Assembly: GCF_007827695.1 (NCBI RefSeq)
Contig: NZ_VITA01000015.1
Location: forward strand, 90,517-154,516
DNA length: 64,000 bases
Direction of reading: 5' to 3'
Origin: Sinorhizobium medicae
Lineage (GTDB): Bacteria; Pseudomonadota; Alphaproteobacteria; Rhizobiales; Rhizobiaceae
Under the pieces are notes generated by a model. The model ran no database searches and was not told the origin of the DNA. It was given only the letters and a program-made list of their open reading frames with translations. Below are positions 27,887 through 36,382 of this stretch, in pieces. The stretch's first letter is position 1. Each line of letters opens with the position of its first letter. The position numbers and the translations under genes were made by a program.

Positions 27887-27971
27887 TATCTGTCTCCGGC
27901 CACCGGCGCAGCGGCATTCCGCCAACATGAAGGAGGACCGCCGAGCCGAGGCCCAGCGGTCCCGGTGGGAT

Positions 27972-29201
27972 TTACTTATACTGTTCGATGTCAGCTGCCG
28001 CCTTCTTCAAAGCGTCCACCGGCTCGGCCTTGCCGGTCACGACCGACTGGACCATGTCGATGATAGCGTTCTGGAAGCCCTTGTAGTCCTTGAAGAGCGG
28101 CTCCGGACCTCCATAGGCGATCCCGTCGATGAATGGCTTCCACGACGGGTCGGCCTTTACGAACTCATCGACCATCGGCGACGGGCGCAGCGGTGTCAGC
28201 CCTGCGCCTCCCTGCAGTTCATACTCGCCCTGCGGACCGGGAGATGTGATGAACTTGGCAAACTCGATCGCCTTTTCCTCGACGCCCGTGCCCTGGAAGA
28301 TCGCCAGGCTGTCGGTGATGAGGAGCGTGCCTTCGCCCTTGGCCGAAGGGCCGAGCGGCAGCGGCGCGATGCCCCAGTTGATCTTGGTATCCTTCAGCAA
28401 TGCGGCGGCGCCTGAGCCGGACTGGATCATGCCCACCTTGCCGTCGAGGAAAATGGCGCGAATCTCGTTCTGCTCGTAGGCCGTCGCCCCTTCGACAGAA
28501 TAGGGCACAAGGTCCTTGTAGGCCTGCAGCGCCGCGAGCACTTCCGGGCTGTCCATGACGATCTCGTCGCCATCGATAACCTTGCCGTTATTGGTGTAAA
28601 CCCAATGCATGAATTGATGCATCGTGTTGTCGAATGTCTTGGCGGGAAGGCCGTAACCTGCAATTCCGGTCTTTTCCTTGATTTGCTTCGCAAAGGCGAT
28701 CTCTTCGGCCCAGCTCTTCGGCGGCGTCTCCGGGTCGAGGCCCGCCTGCTTGAATAGGTCCTTGTTCCAGTAGAGCGCCTTGGTCGAAAAGGCGATCGGC
28801 ACGCCCCACTGATTGTCGTTGAAGGTCACCGTCTCGACGATGTTCGGGTAATAGCTCTTTTTCTCTTCCTCGGTCATTGGAACCGGGATGATCAGCTCGT
28901 TCTCGGCGAATTCCTTGAGGGTGCGGGAACCCACATAGGCCATGCCGACCGGCGTGCCGGCCACGGCGAGCGTCGTCGCCTTGTCCTGGCACTGGGCCCA
29001 ACCGACGACTTCAGGCGTGACCTTCCAACCGGGATTCTTGCCCTCCCATTCCTTGATGTATTTCTCGTGGATCGGATCAATCTTGTCGCCGCAATAGATC
29101 CAGCTGATCTCCTGATCAGCAGCCTGTGCGGCAAAGCTGCCGAGGGCGGTCGATCCGAGCAAGGCAAGCGTGAAACAGGTAGCTTTGTAAGCGATTGTCA
29201 C
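27972..29201 (-). CDS. Carbohydrate ABC transporter substrate-binding protein (extracellular family 1)
   Basis: This 409-residue periplasmic binding protein starts with a Sec signal peptide (ATCFTLALLGSTALGSFAAQA, cut before ADQEIS). It has the family-1 fold, with GTPVGMAYVGSRTLKEFAEN near residue 75 and NQWGVPIAFSTKALYWNKDL near residue 133. Aromatic residues such as W, Y and F in the latter segment usually stack on sugar rings. It lies between the inner permease gene and the ATPase gene. The substrate is unknown; the operon also encodes a Gfo/Idh/MocA enzyme, so a polyol, inositol-like or oxidised sugar is likely. Confidence 0.9.
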   Translation of the reverse strand: MTIAYKATCFTLALLGSTALGSFAAQAADQEISWIYCGDKIDPIHEKYIKEWEGKNPGWKVTPEVVGWAQCQDKATTLAVAGTPVGMAYVGSRTLKEFAENELIIPVPMTEEEKKSYYPNIVETVTFNDNQWGVPIAFSTKALYWNKDLFKQAGLDPETPPKSWAEEIAFAKQIKEKTGIAGYGLPAKTFDNTMHQFMHWVYTNNGKVIDGDEIVMDSPEVLAALQAYKDLVPYSVEGATAYEQNEIRAIFLDGKVGMIQSGSGAAALLKDTKINWGIAPLPLGPSAKGEGTLLITDSLAIFQGTGVEEKAIEFAKFITSPGPQGEYELQGGAGLTPLRPSPMVDEFVKADPSWKPFIDGIAYGGPEPLFKDYKGFQNAIIDMVQSVVTGKAEPVDALKKAAADIEQYK

Positions 29202-29230
29202 TGATTAGACTCCCCTATTTTGGTGGTTGC

Positions 29231-30088
29231 TTATTGTTTCACCGCGCCGGCGGTCAGCCCGCTGACGAGATAGCGCTGCAGGAAGAAGATCACGATCACG
29301 GCGGGTGCGATGCCGACGAAACTGGCTGCCATCAGCTCGTTCCAGACCACTTCCTGGCGGCCGAAATAGGCGAAAAGGCCCACGGGCAACGGCATGTACT
29401 CGGTCTTGGAGTTGAAGGTCAGCGCGAAGATGAACTGCTGGGCATAGGAGCCGATGAAGGTGGTAATCGCCACGACTGTGATGCCCGGCATGGCGATGGG
29501 CAGGATCACGCGGCGCAGCGTGTAGAAGCGGCTTGCACCATCGACGAAGGCTGCTTCGTCCAACTCGCGCGGTATGCGCATCATGTAGGTGCGCAGAAGC
29601 CAGATGGCCGAGGGTATCAGGAAGGCGACACCAGGCACGATCATGGCGAAGTAGGTGTTCAGCACGCCGAAGCTGCGCATCAACCGGAAGAGCGGGATGA
29701 GCAGCACGGCGCCCGAGAACATGTTGACCGCGAGGAACGCGGCAAGCAACGCCCCGCTGCCACGGAATTTGAAGCGCGCAAAAGCGTAGGCGGCCGGCAC
29801 CACCAGCGCCAGCACGACGGCTGTTACGATGATGGAAATAAAGAAGGAGTTGAAGATATAGCGGGCGAAGCCCGGAACGCTCACCCACATCGTGCGATAG
29901 GCCTCGAAGGAACCATTTTCCGGCCAGAAGCGATAGGGAGAGGAAAAAAGGCGCCCAAGCGGCTTCAGCGAAACAAGAAAGCCTTCGACGAAGGGTGCGA
30001 GGATGAAGCTTAAGAAGACGAAGATACCCGCGTAGATGGCAAGGAGTTCGTACCAGCGATAGCGGTTGATCATAGAGGGCTGGCTCAT
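29231..30088 (-). CDS. Carbohydrate ABC transporter permease (MalG type)
   Basis: This 285-residue inner-membrane protein has six predicted membrane segments. The EAA loop reads ELDEAAFVDGASRFYTLRRV, followed by LPIAMPGITVVAI, as in MalG-type permeases. The C-terminal part with QRYLVSGLTAGAVKQ is also standard. Its start overlaps the end of the other permease gene by ATGA, so the two are translated together. It pairs with the MalF-type permease to form the channel for the operon's solute. Confidence 0.92.
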   Translation of the reverse strand: MSQPSMINRYRWYELLAIYAGIFVFLSFILAPFVEGFLVSLKPLGRLFSSPYRFWPENGSFEAYRTMWVSVPGFARYIFNSFFISIIVTAVVLALVVPAAYAFARFKFRGSGALLAAFLAVNMFSGAVLLIPLFRLMRSFGVLNTYFAMIVPGVAFLIPSAIWLLRTYMMRIPRELDEAAFVDGASRFYTLRRVILPIAMPGITVVAITTFIGSYAQQFIFALTFNSKTEYMPLPVGLFAYFGRQEVVWNELMAASFVGIAPAVIVIFFLQRYLVSGLTAGAVKQ

Positions 30089-30969
30089 CGGCTTTCTCCC
30101 GAGGCAAGGCGATGCGTGACGCGGAAATAGGCGACACAGAAAATCGACAGAAAGATGCAGATCAGCACGGCGCGCGCCGCCCCTTCCCCATACTTCTTTG
30201 AGCCGATCGCGGTGCGGTAGGTATCGATGATCATCGTCGTCGTGTCGCCGTTCGGTCCGCCCTGGGTCAGGATCCAGATGATGTCGAACGAGTTGAAAGT
30301 GGCGATCAGCGACAGCATCGACATGGTTATCATCGACGGCACCAGGAGCGGCAGGGTGATGCGGCGGAAGCGGTAAAAGCGCCCTGCTCCGTCGGTCCAG
30401 GCAGCCTCGTAGAGATCCTGCGGAATGGCCTGCATGGAGGCGAGCAGGTAGAGCGTCACCAGCGGCACGCCGATCCAGACATCAGTGATAATGGTTGCCC
30501 AGAAAGCGGTGGAACCATGCGCCAGAAAAGCGACCGGGCCGTCCACCAGCCCCCAATTCTGGAGCAGCCCGGAAATCATCCCGAACTGGCCGTTATACAT
30601 CCAGCCCCACATGAAGATGCCGATCGCCATCGGCACGATCCAAGGAGGCATGGTGAGCACGCGGAACAGGGCCCGCCCCGGCACTGCGGCGTTCAGCATC
30701 ACCGCGCCGAACGTGCCTATGAGCATCTTTATCGCCACTGAAAAGGCGGTCCAGACGAAGGTGCGAAGGATAACTTCCGCAAAAGTGCCGTTGAAAATCT
30801 TATTGTAATTGGCCGTGCCGACCCAATTTGTCGTCTTCTTCAGCGAGGCGTCCGTGAAAGACAGGATGAAGGTGTCGACCAATGGATAGGCGACGATCAC
30901 CGTCACGTAGAGAGCGGCAGGAAGAAGCAGGATCCAGGCGAAAATGATCGTGCTGCGCCGAACGCTCAT
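30085..30969 (-). CDS. Carbohydrate ABC transporter permease (MalF type)
   Basis: This 294-residue inner-membrane protein has six predicted membrane segments, the first at about residues 9-30. The EAA loop is DLYEAAWTDGAGRFYRFRRI, followed by TLPLLVPSM, typical of MalF/UgpA-type permeases. It begins 12 bases after the dehydrogenase gene and overlaps the MalG-type permease gene by ATGA. The short length without a large periplasmic P2 loop is the common form outside enteric maltose systems. Confidence 0.92.
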   Translation of the reverse strand: MSVRRSTIIFAWILLLPAALYVTVIVAYPLVDTFILSFTDASLKKTTNWVGTANYNKIFNGTFAEVILRTFVWTAFSVAIKMLIGTFGAVMLNAAVPGRALFRVLTMPPWIVPMAIGIFMWGWMYNGQFGMISGLLQNWGLVDGPVAFLAHGSTAFWATIITDVWIGVPLVTLYLLASMQAIPQDLYEAAWTDGAGRFYRFRRITLPLLVPSMITMSMLSLIATFNSFDIIWILTQGGPNGDTTTMIIDTYRTAIGSKKYGEGAARAVLICIFLSIFCVAYFRVTHRLASGESR

Positions 30970-30981
30970 ACCCTCGCCCTC

Positions 30982-32148
30982 TCAGGCTGCACGGTCGTGC
31001 AGGGCTCCGTCGAAGCGGTCCCAAAGGGGTCGGAGATCGACCACGGTCCTCTTCATCCGCGCCTCGTCCATGGAGAGTGCCAGAATGCCTGCTTCCAGCG
31101 CATCGAGCGGCGAGACCGGCAGCGGCCCGCCGTCCCTGACATGCGCTATGATCTCGGCCGCCATCTGTTCGTCGGCGCCGTAGTGTTGCGAAAGCGCCGT
31201 TTCCTTGGCGTATTGCTTCTCCACGACCTTCTTGCCCGAGAGCACCTCGTGCACGTCGAGATAACCCCTGATGAAATCGCCCTCCGCCATACCGCGCGAT
31301 CCCATGACGCAAAAGCGACGGAACTGGTCCGGCACGTTGAGGTTGGTGTGGAAATTCATTGCGACGCCATTGGCATACTCAATAATGGCGACCTGGTAGT
31401 CGATGATATCGCCGTCGCTGTCGAAGACCCTGTCGGAACCGCGCCAGCCACTCGGCTTGCGGTGGAAAAGCTGGAGGTCGTTTATGCCGTCGCGGGTCGG
31501 GTCATTGGCGGGAATGAAACTCTTGCGGCCACCAAAACTGGCGACACGTTCGGGGCGCGCTCCGACCACGCCATTGTAGAGATCGAGGTCGTGGCAGCAT
31601 TTCTCGAGCATGAAGCTGCCGGCATAGCGTCCGTATCGGCGCCAGTCGCGCATGAAGAAGGCGCCGTGATAGGGTTCGATGTGCTCGGCGGCTTCGATCG
31701 AAACCACGTGTCCGAGCGTTCCCGCGGCTTGCGCGGCGCGCAGGTCGCGATAGAGCGGCGCATAGCGCAGCACGAGGCCGACCATCAGCCGGTCAGGTCC
31801 GTGTTTCGAAAGCAGGGCCGCAAGTTCCAGGCTTTGCTCGATGGTGCTGACAAGAGGCTTTTCACAGAAAACCTTGAGGCCCGCTTCGAGGCCAATGCGG
31901 ATATGGTCGAGATGCAGATGGTTCGGCGAGCCGATCATGAGGAGGTCGAGCGTCTCTCCGGCGATCAGCTCTTCGGGCGTGGCGTACGCCTTGCCCGCGG
32001 AAATGCCCTTCTCGGTCAGCGTGGCCAGACCGGCCGGCTCCGGATCGACATATCCCGCGATCTCGAAGGCTTCATCGATCGCCTTGAAGACGTAGCCCAG
32101 GTACCCCAGACGGAATCCGAGTCCGATTATCCCGACTTTCATGCTCAC
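30982..32148 (-). CDS. Gfo/Idh/MocA family NAD(P)-dependent oxidoreductase
   Basis: This 388-residue dehydrogenase starts with a Rossmann motif VGIIGLGFRLGYLGYVFKAI and carries the family lysine in FCEKPLVSTIEQSLELA near residue 96. Members oxidise sugars, inositols or sugar acids. It is the first gene of the importer operon and probably carries out the first catabolic step on the imported solute. GTG at 32148 is the better start, with GAGGGAAC six bases upstream; the ATG at 32142 is an alternative. An inverted repeat sits in the promoter region upstream. Confidence 0.88.
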   Translation of the reverse strand: MSMKVGIIGLGFRLGYLGYVFKAIDEAFEIAGYVDPEPAGLATLTEKGISAGKAYATPEELIAGETLDLLMIGSPNHLHLDHIRIGLEAGLKVFCEKPLVSTIEQSLELAALLSKHGPDRLMVGLVLRYAPLYRDLRAAQAAGTLGHVVSIEAAEHIEPYHGAFFMRDWRRYGRYAGSFMLEKCCHDLDLYNGVVGARPERVASFGGRKSFIPANDPTRDGINDLQLFHRKPSGWRGSDRVFDSDGDIIDYQVAIIEYANGVAMNFHTNLNVPDQFRRFCVMGSRGMAEGDFIRGYLDVHEVLSGKKVVEKQYAKETALSQHYGADEQMAAEIIAHVRDGGPLPVSPLDALEAGILALSMDEARMKRTVVDLRPLWDRFDGALHDRAA

Positions 32149-32189
32149 GCTGTTCCCTCGGTCGACGTAATTATTTTTCGTAGACTGAG

Positions 32190-32203
32190 ATAGAAATTTC
32201 TAT
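32190..32203. promoter_or_regulatory. 14-bp palindrome before the sugar importer operon
   Basis: ATAGAAATTTCTAT is a perfect palindrome that lies just downstream of a TTGACG -35-like element (32210-32205, minus strand). This is a likely repressor site, 42 bases before the operon start codon. Confidence 0.45.
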
Positions 32204-32237
32204 GCGTCAACAAAAAAGGCGGGAAATACATATTCGT

Positions 32238-32252
32238 TGAAATTCATTTTCA
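32238..32252. promoter_or_regulatory. Inverted repeat TGAAA-N5-TTTCA before the sugar importer operon
   Basis: TGAAA (32238-32242), TTCAT, TTTCA (32248-32252) resembles the repeat at 23661-23674 in the RpiR cluster and could be a shared operator. The same AT-rich gap serves as the downstream boundary of the osmoprotectant operon. Confidence 0.4.
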
Positions 32253-32277
32253 TAGGTGCAAGTGTGTCGCCCGCAAT

Positions 32278-33018
32278 TTAGACGTGAACCCTCCCGGCAA
32301 GTGTCCGCTCCAGACCTTGTAATGCGTCGTGAATGAGGACAGCCAGCGCGGCGACGATGAGGCCGCCCTGGAGGACAAAGGCGAGATTATTCGACTGAAG
32401 TCCGGCGATGATGACTTCGCCAAGCGTCTTTGCTGCAACAGTCGACCCGATGGTTGCCGTCGCAAGACTGATCACGACGGAAAGGCGGACACCCGTCAGG
32501 ATCACCGGCAGAGCCAGGGGAAGCTCGATCCTGATAAGCCGCTGGCTTCCGGTCATTCCCGCGCCGCGTGCAGCTTCCACTACGGTCGGCGGCAACGTCG
32601 TCAGGCCTGTCAGGGCGTTTTCGAAGATTGGCAGAAGCCCGTAGAGGAAAAGGGCGATGAGGGTCGGCTTTTCGCCGAACCCATAGATTGGCACCGCAAG
32701 CGCAAGTACCGCCACCGGCGGGAAAGTCTGCCCGATATTCACAAGGCTGCGCGAGAGCGGCAGAAATTCGGCGCCCGCTTTCCGCGTAACGATGATCGCC
32801 AGAGAAACGGCGACGACGGTGGCGGCAAACGTCGCGATGAAGACCGTCCTCAAATGCAGAACCGTCAGCCAGAAAAGACTGCCCTGGTTGTAGATGGCCG
32901 GCGCGTTCTCCTGAACCAGGGGCGTCAACATCGCCTCGAACCATGCGGGTTGCAGGAGGAACGCCAGCAAGACAACAAGTACCGCCAACCGAAAGAGATT
33001 GGGTAAGGTGAACATCAT
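32278..33018 (-). CDS. Osmoprotectant ABC transporter permease (YehW type)
   Basis: This 246-residue permease has about five to six membrane segments. The coupling-loop region reads LPPTVVEAARGAGMTGSQRL, followed by IELPLALPVILTGVRLS, as in OpuCB/YehW proteins. The start is the ATG at 33018 or 33015, within ATGATGA that overlaps the ATPase stop, so it is translationally coupled. It is the last gene of a four-gene operon. This transporter class imports glycine betaine, choline or related compatible solutes, although the YehZYXW system of E. coli has low affinity and an uncertain main role. Confidence 0.87.
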   Translation of the reverse strand: MMFTLPNLFRLAVLVVLLAFLLQPAWFEAMLTPLVQENAPAIYNQGSLFWLTVLHLRTVFIATFAATVVAVSLAIIVTRKAGAEFLPLSRSLVNIGQTFPPVAVLALAVPIYGFGEKPTLIALFLYGLLPIFENALTGLTTLPPTVVEAARGAGMTGSQRLIRIELPLALPVILTGVRLSVVISLATATIGSTVAAKTLGEVIIAGLQSNNLAFVLQGGLIVAALAVLIHDALQGLERTLAGRVHV

Positions 33019-33953
33019 CGCGGCCTCGCCGCACGCTTCACGATGGCTTGGAGAGTAACCCTGCCGAGAATCTCGCCGTTCGCCGCCGCGACCGGCAGCG
33101 CCGAGCGGCCCGACCACAGAAGTTCCGACAGCGCATCGCGCTGGCTGAGGACCTCCGGAACGGGCCGGCCCTCCGCCGAACCGGGCTCGACCGCCTCGCC
33201 GACCGTTTCGATGCCGAGCAGCCGAAACGGACGCTCGCTGGCGCCAACCAGGGTCTCGACGAAGGGCGTGGCGGGCTTGACAAGCATTTCGGCGGGGGTC
33301 GCATATTGCACCACCTCGCCCTTGTCCATCACCGCGATCTTGTCGGCGAGATGGAAAGCCTCTTCCATGTCATGCGTAACGAGGATGATCGTGGTTCCGA
33401 AGTGCTTCTGAATGGCGGTCAGGTCTTCCTGCGCCTTGGAGCGGATGATCGGATCAAGCGCACCGAAGGGTTCGTCCATCAGAAGCACGTTTGGCTCCGC
33501 CGCAAGCGCTCTCGCAACGCCCACCCGCTGCTGCTGTCCGCCGGAAAGCTCGTGAGGGTAGCGCGGCCCGAAGTCCGCCGGATCGAGCTGGAAGAGCTTC
33601 AGCAATTCTTCGACCTTGGCTTCGGTCCTGTCCTTCTCCCAGCCGAGCAATGTCGGCACGGTCGCGATGTTCTGAGCGACCGTGCGATGCGGGAAAAGAC
33701 CGTGGCCCTGAATGGCGTAGCCGATGCGCCGCCGCAATTCGTAACCCGGGATCGACCGATTGTCCTCGCCGTCGATCTTGACGATCCCCGCCGTCGGTTC
33801 GACGAGGCGGTTGATCATTCTGAGGAGCGTCGTCTTGCCTGAGCCGGAGGTGCCGACGATAACGGTGACCGTATGCGGTGCGACCGTCAGCGTGACACCG
33901 TTCACGACCGTCGTATCGCCATAGCGCTTGGTAACTTCTTCTATTTGGATCAT
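33015..33953 (-). CDS. Osmoprotectant ABC transporter ATP-binding protein (YehX/OpuCA type)
   Basis: This 312-residue ATPase has Walker [18 protein letters not shown], signature [15 protein letters not shown] and Walker B VLLMDEPFGALDP. The Q-loop region EPTAGIVKIDGED is as in OpuCA. The C-terminal 70 residues look like a single, weak CBS-type segment rather than the two CBS domains of OpuCA that sense ionic strength. It overlaps both neighbouring genes by ATGA, so the operon is tightly coupled. Confidence 0.9.
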   Translation of the reverse strand: MIQIEEVTKRYGDTTVVNGVTLTVAPHTVTVIVGTSGSGKTTLLRMINRLVEPTAGIVKIDGEDNRSIPGYELRRRIGYAIQGHGLFPHRTVAQNIATVPTLLGWEKDRTEAKVEELLKLFQLDPADFGPRYPHELSGGQQQRVGVARALAAEPNVLLMDEPFGALDPIIRSKAQEDLTAIQKHFGTTIILVTHDMEEAFHLADKIAVMDKGEVVQYATPAEMLVKPATPFVETLVGASERPFRLLGIETVGEAVEPGSAEGRPVPEVLSQRDALSELLWSGRSALPVAAANGEILGRVTLQAIVKRAARPR

Positions 33954-35149
33954 GCGGCATTGCCCTGACTGCTATTTGGCACGGTCATTTCGATCAATGC
34001 GTCCAGTACGATCGCCGCGGTGAAGGCCAGCACGACCGTCGGGATGGCGCCCAGCAGCACCAGATCCATCGCCGTCTGACCGACCCCTTGGAAGACGAAG
34101 ACGCCGAAGCCGCCTCCGCCGATAAGAGCGGCGATCGTGGCGAGCCCGATATTCTGCACGAGCACGATACGAATGCCGGTCAGGATGACCGGAAAGGCCA
34201 ACGGGAACTCGATCGTAACAAGGCGCTGCCGATCCGTCATGCCGATACCTCGGGCCGCGTCGTTGGCTGCGCGCGGCACACCCGCGAGCCCCACCACTGT
34301 GTTGGCAACGACCGGAAGCAGAGAATAGAGGAAAAGTGCGACGAAGGCGGGGGCCGCACCGATGCCGCGAATGCCGACCGCCGAAGCGCCGGGAATATTT
34401 GCGGCGATCCAGCCGAGCGGCGCGATCAAAATACCAAAAAGCGCAATGGATGGGATCGTCTGGATGGCGTTCAGGACGTTGAGCACGCCCGCCCGCAGCC
34501 GTTCGACCCGGTGGCACAGAATGCCTAGAGGCAAACCGACGACGGTGGCGGCGGCCAGCGAGCCGAGCGCCAGCGTCACGTGGCGGCCAGCCTCGGCCCA
34601 GAACAAATCGGCCCGATTGGCATATTCCTTCATGATCGAAAGCCCGTCCCAGCGGCCGGCGACGAGCATTGACCCTGCAAGAACGAGAACGCCCGCCAAT
34701 ACGAGAAGGCGCAGACCGGGTCCTGGATGAAGGCGAGTCAGGGCATCGGTGAGCAGCAGCGAGAATGCGAAAACCAGAACCCAGAAGCCGGATGCGGGGG
34801 ACACCCGTGCATAGCTATTCTCCGGCGGCGTCAGATGATCTGCCGCAATTCCGATCAGACCGGCGAGAGCCGCCAGTGCAGCGAGCGCCATGGCCATCCG
34901 GAAAAGGGCCGGCGTCCTCAGAAGCGCGACTGCAGCGCCGGCGACCACGAGGAAGAGGAGCCCGTAGCCGAGGTGTGGAGGAAGAGCTTCCATTATACCC
35001 CGCGCTTCGCCCTGAATGATTCTGTTTGCGCGATATGTCGCGAAAGGGGCAAGGAGCGCGCCATAAAGGGCGAGTATCGAGATGATGACCCCGAGTTTGT
35101 CGAAACGGAATGCCAAGCGTTCTTTTTCCTGGATTATACCAATCGCCAT
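33950..35149 (-). CDS. Osmoprotectant ABC transporter permease (YehY type)
   Basis: This 399-residue permease is longer than the YehW-type partner. An N-terminal half with about five membrane segments precedes the transport domain, which contains NAIQTIPSIALFGILIAPLG, the coupling loop AANDAARGIGMTDRQRL and FPLAFPVILTGIRIV. That length matches the E. coli YehY. I chose the ATG at 35149 (MAIGIIQEKERL) over an upstream in-frame start at 35170. A terminator-like hairpin lies between it and the binding protein gene, so it is expected at a lower level. Confidence 0.87.
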   Translation of the reverse strand: MAIGIIQEKERLAFRFDKLGVIISILALYGALLAPFATYRANRIIQGEARGIMEALPPHLGYGLLFLVVAGAAVALLRTPALFRMAMALAALAALAGLIGIAADHLTPPENSYARVSPASGFWVLVFAFSLLLTDALTRLHPGPGLRLLVLAGVLVLAGSMLVAGRWDGLSIMKEYANRADLFWAEAGRHVTLALGSLAAATVVGLPLGILCHRVERLRAGVLNVLNAIQTIPSIALFGILIAPLGWIAANIPGASAVGIRGIGAAPAFVALFLYSLLPVVANTVVGLAGVPRAANDAARGIGMTDRQRLVTIEFPLAFPVILTGIRIVLVQNIGLATIAALIGGGGFGVFVFQGVGQTAMDLVLLGAIPTVVLAFTAAIVLDALIEMTVPNSSQGNAA

Positions 35150-35174
35150 TCGGCCGTCCGTTCGACGCAAGATG

Positions 35175-35209
35175 AAAAAAGCGCGGTCGGAGCCTTATCC
35201 GACCAGCGC
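35175..35209 (-). terminator. Terminator/attenuator between the binding protein and permease genes
   Basis: On the minus strand a GC-rich stem pairs GCGC and GGTCGGA (from 35209) with TCCGACC and GCGC (to 35181), and TTTTTT follows at 35180-35175. This is a classic intrinsic terminator shape inside an operon, which would favour the binding protein over the downstream permeases. Confidence 0.75.
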
Positions 35210-35226
35210 CCTTCCCTCACGTCAAG

Positions 35227-36144
35227 CTATTTCAGGAAGCCGTTTGCCTTCAGGAAATCCTCCGCAACGGCTTTCGCCGACTCGCCGCCGACCTGCACGC
35301 GGCCGTTGAGCTCCTGCAGGGTCGTCAGGTCGAGCTTTTCGAAGACGGTTTTCAGCAGTTCTTCGATTGCCGGATTTTCCTTCAGAACCGCCTCGCGAAT
35401 GACCGGCGCAGGCTGATAGACCGGCTGCACGCCCTTGTCATCCTCGAGGACGACAAGGCCAGAGGGAGCGATTCCGCCGTCCGTGCCGTAGACCATTGCA
35501 GCATTGGCGCCGTTCGTCTGGTTTGCCGCAGCCGCGATCGTCGCGGCGGTGTCGCCGCCGGAGAGCGTGATCAGCTGTTCCGGTTTCAGCTTGAAGGAAT
35601 AGGTTGTCTGGAAGGCCGGTAAGGCGGCAGCTGAGTTGACGAATTCGGACGACGCCGCAAGCACGACCTCGCCACCGCCGGAAACATATTTGCCGAAATC
35701 CGAGAGCGTCTTGAGATTATTCTTTTCGGCAACGTCCTTGCGCAGCGCGATAGCCCAGGTGTTATTGGCCGGCGACGGCGTCAGCCAGACGATCTTGTTG
35801 GCTTCGTAGTCGAGCTTCTTTGCCTCTTCATAGGCTTTGGCCGCATCCTTCCAGGCCGGATCCTCGGCCTTCTCGAAGAAGAAGGCGGCGTTGCCGGTAT
35901 ATTCCGGATAGATATCGATCTCGCCGGCGATGATCGCCTTTCGAACGACAGGTGTGGCGCCGAGCTGCACGCGGTCCGTCGTCTTGATGTCGTTGGCGTT
36001 CAGGATGGAGAGAATGATGTTGCCAAGAACGCCGCCCTCCGTATCAATCTTCGAGGAGACGACGACGTCGGCTTCTGCCGGCGCGGTGGCAAGCGCAAGC
36101 ACGAAGGCGGTGCCGATCAGTGTCCTGGTAAAGTTCAGTCTCAT
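35227..36144 (-). CDS. Osmoprotectant ABC transporter substrate-binding protein (YehZ/OsmF type)
   Basis: This 305-residue binding protein has a Sec signal peptide (about 25 residues, ending TAPAEA before DVVVSS). It contains the OpuAC/ProX fold, with SSKIDTEGGVLGNIILSIL and EIDIYPEYTGNAAFFFE; the latter tyrosines usually cage quaternary amines. It is the first gene of SBP-permease-ATPase-permease, the same order as yehZYXW in E. coli. Likely ligands are betaine-type osmolytes, but the exact one is not visible. Confidence 0.9.
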   Translation of the reverse strand: MRLNFTRTLIGTAFVLALATAPAEADVVVSSKIDTEGGVLGNIILSILNANDIKTTDRVQLGATPVVRKAIIAGEIDIYPEYTGNAAFFFEKAEDPAWKDAAKAYEEAKKLDYEANKIVWLTPSPANNTWAIALRKDVAEKNNLKTLSDFGKYVSGGGEVVLAASSEFVNSAAALPAFQTTYSFKLKPEQLITLSGGDTAATIAAAANQTNGANAAMVYGTDGGIAPSGLVVLEDDKGVQPVYQPAPVIREAVLKENPAIEELLKTVFEKLDLTTLQELNGRVQVGGESAKAVAEDFLKANGFLK

Positions 36145-36382
36145 GATTGTCTCCCTCTCGGTTTCAACCTCGAAAATTGATCACAGATTCTCCGCCGCGT
36201 CCGGCCAAGTCATTTCATATATGTAAGCTTTCGGCGAAAAATAGAGCCGGATGTCCCTGCAGTTGATATCCGCACCAGCCGCCGTCCCGCTCTGACCGGG
36301 CGCCTCGTCGAGTTGCACATTGCAATCAAGCTTAATGTGGACCACTCTTCCGCCCGGCGCCAGCATCTCCTCGGGGGTTGTC

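Noticed and set aside
27935..27962. Hairpin GGACCGC...GCGGTCC between binding protein and ATPase genes
   Set aside because: Stem is only 7 bp with a 14-base loop and no T-run; it may stabilise mRNA, but I cannot support a terminator.
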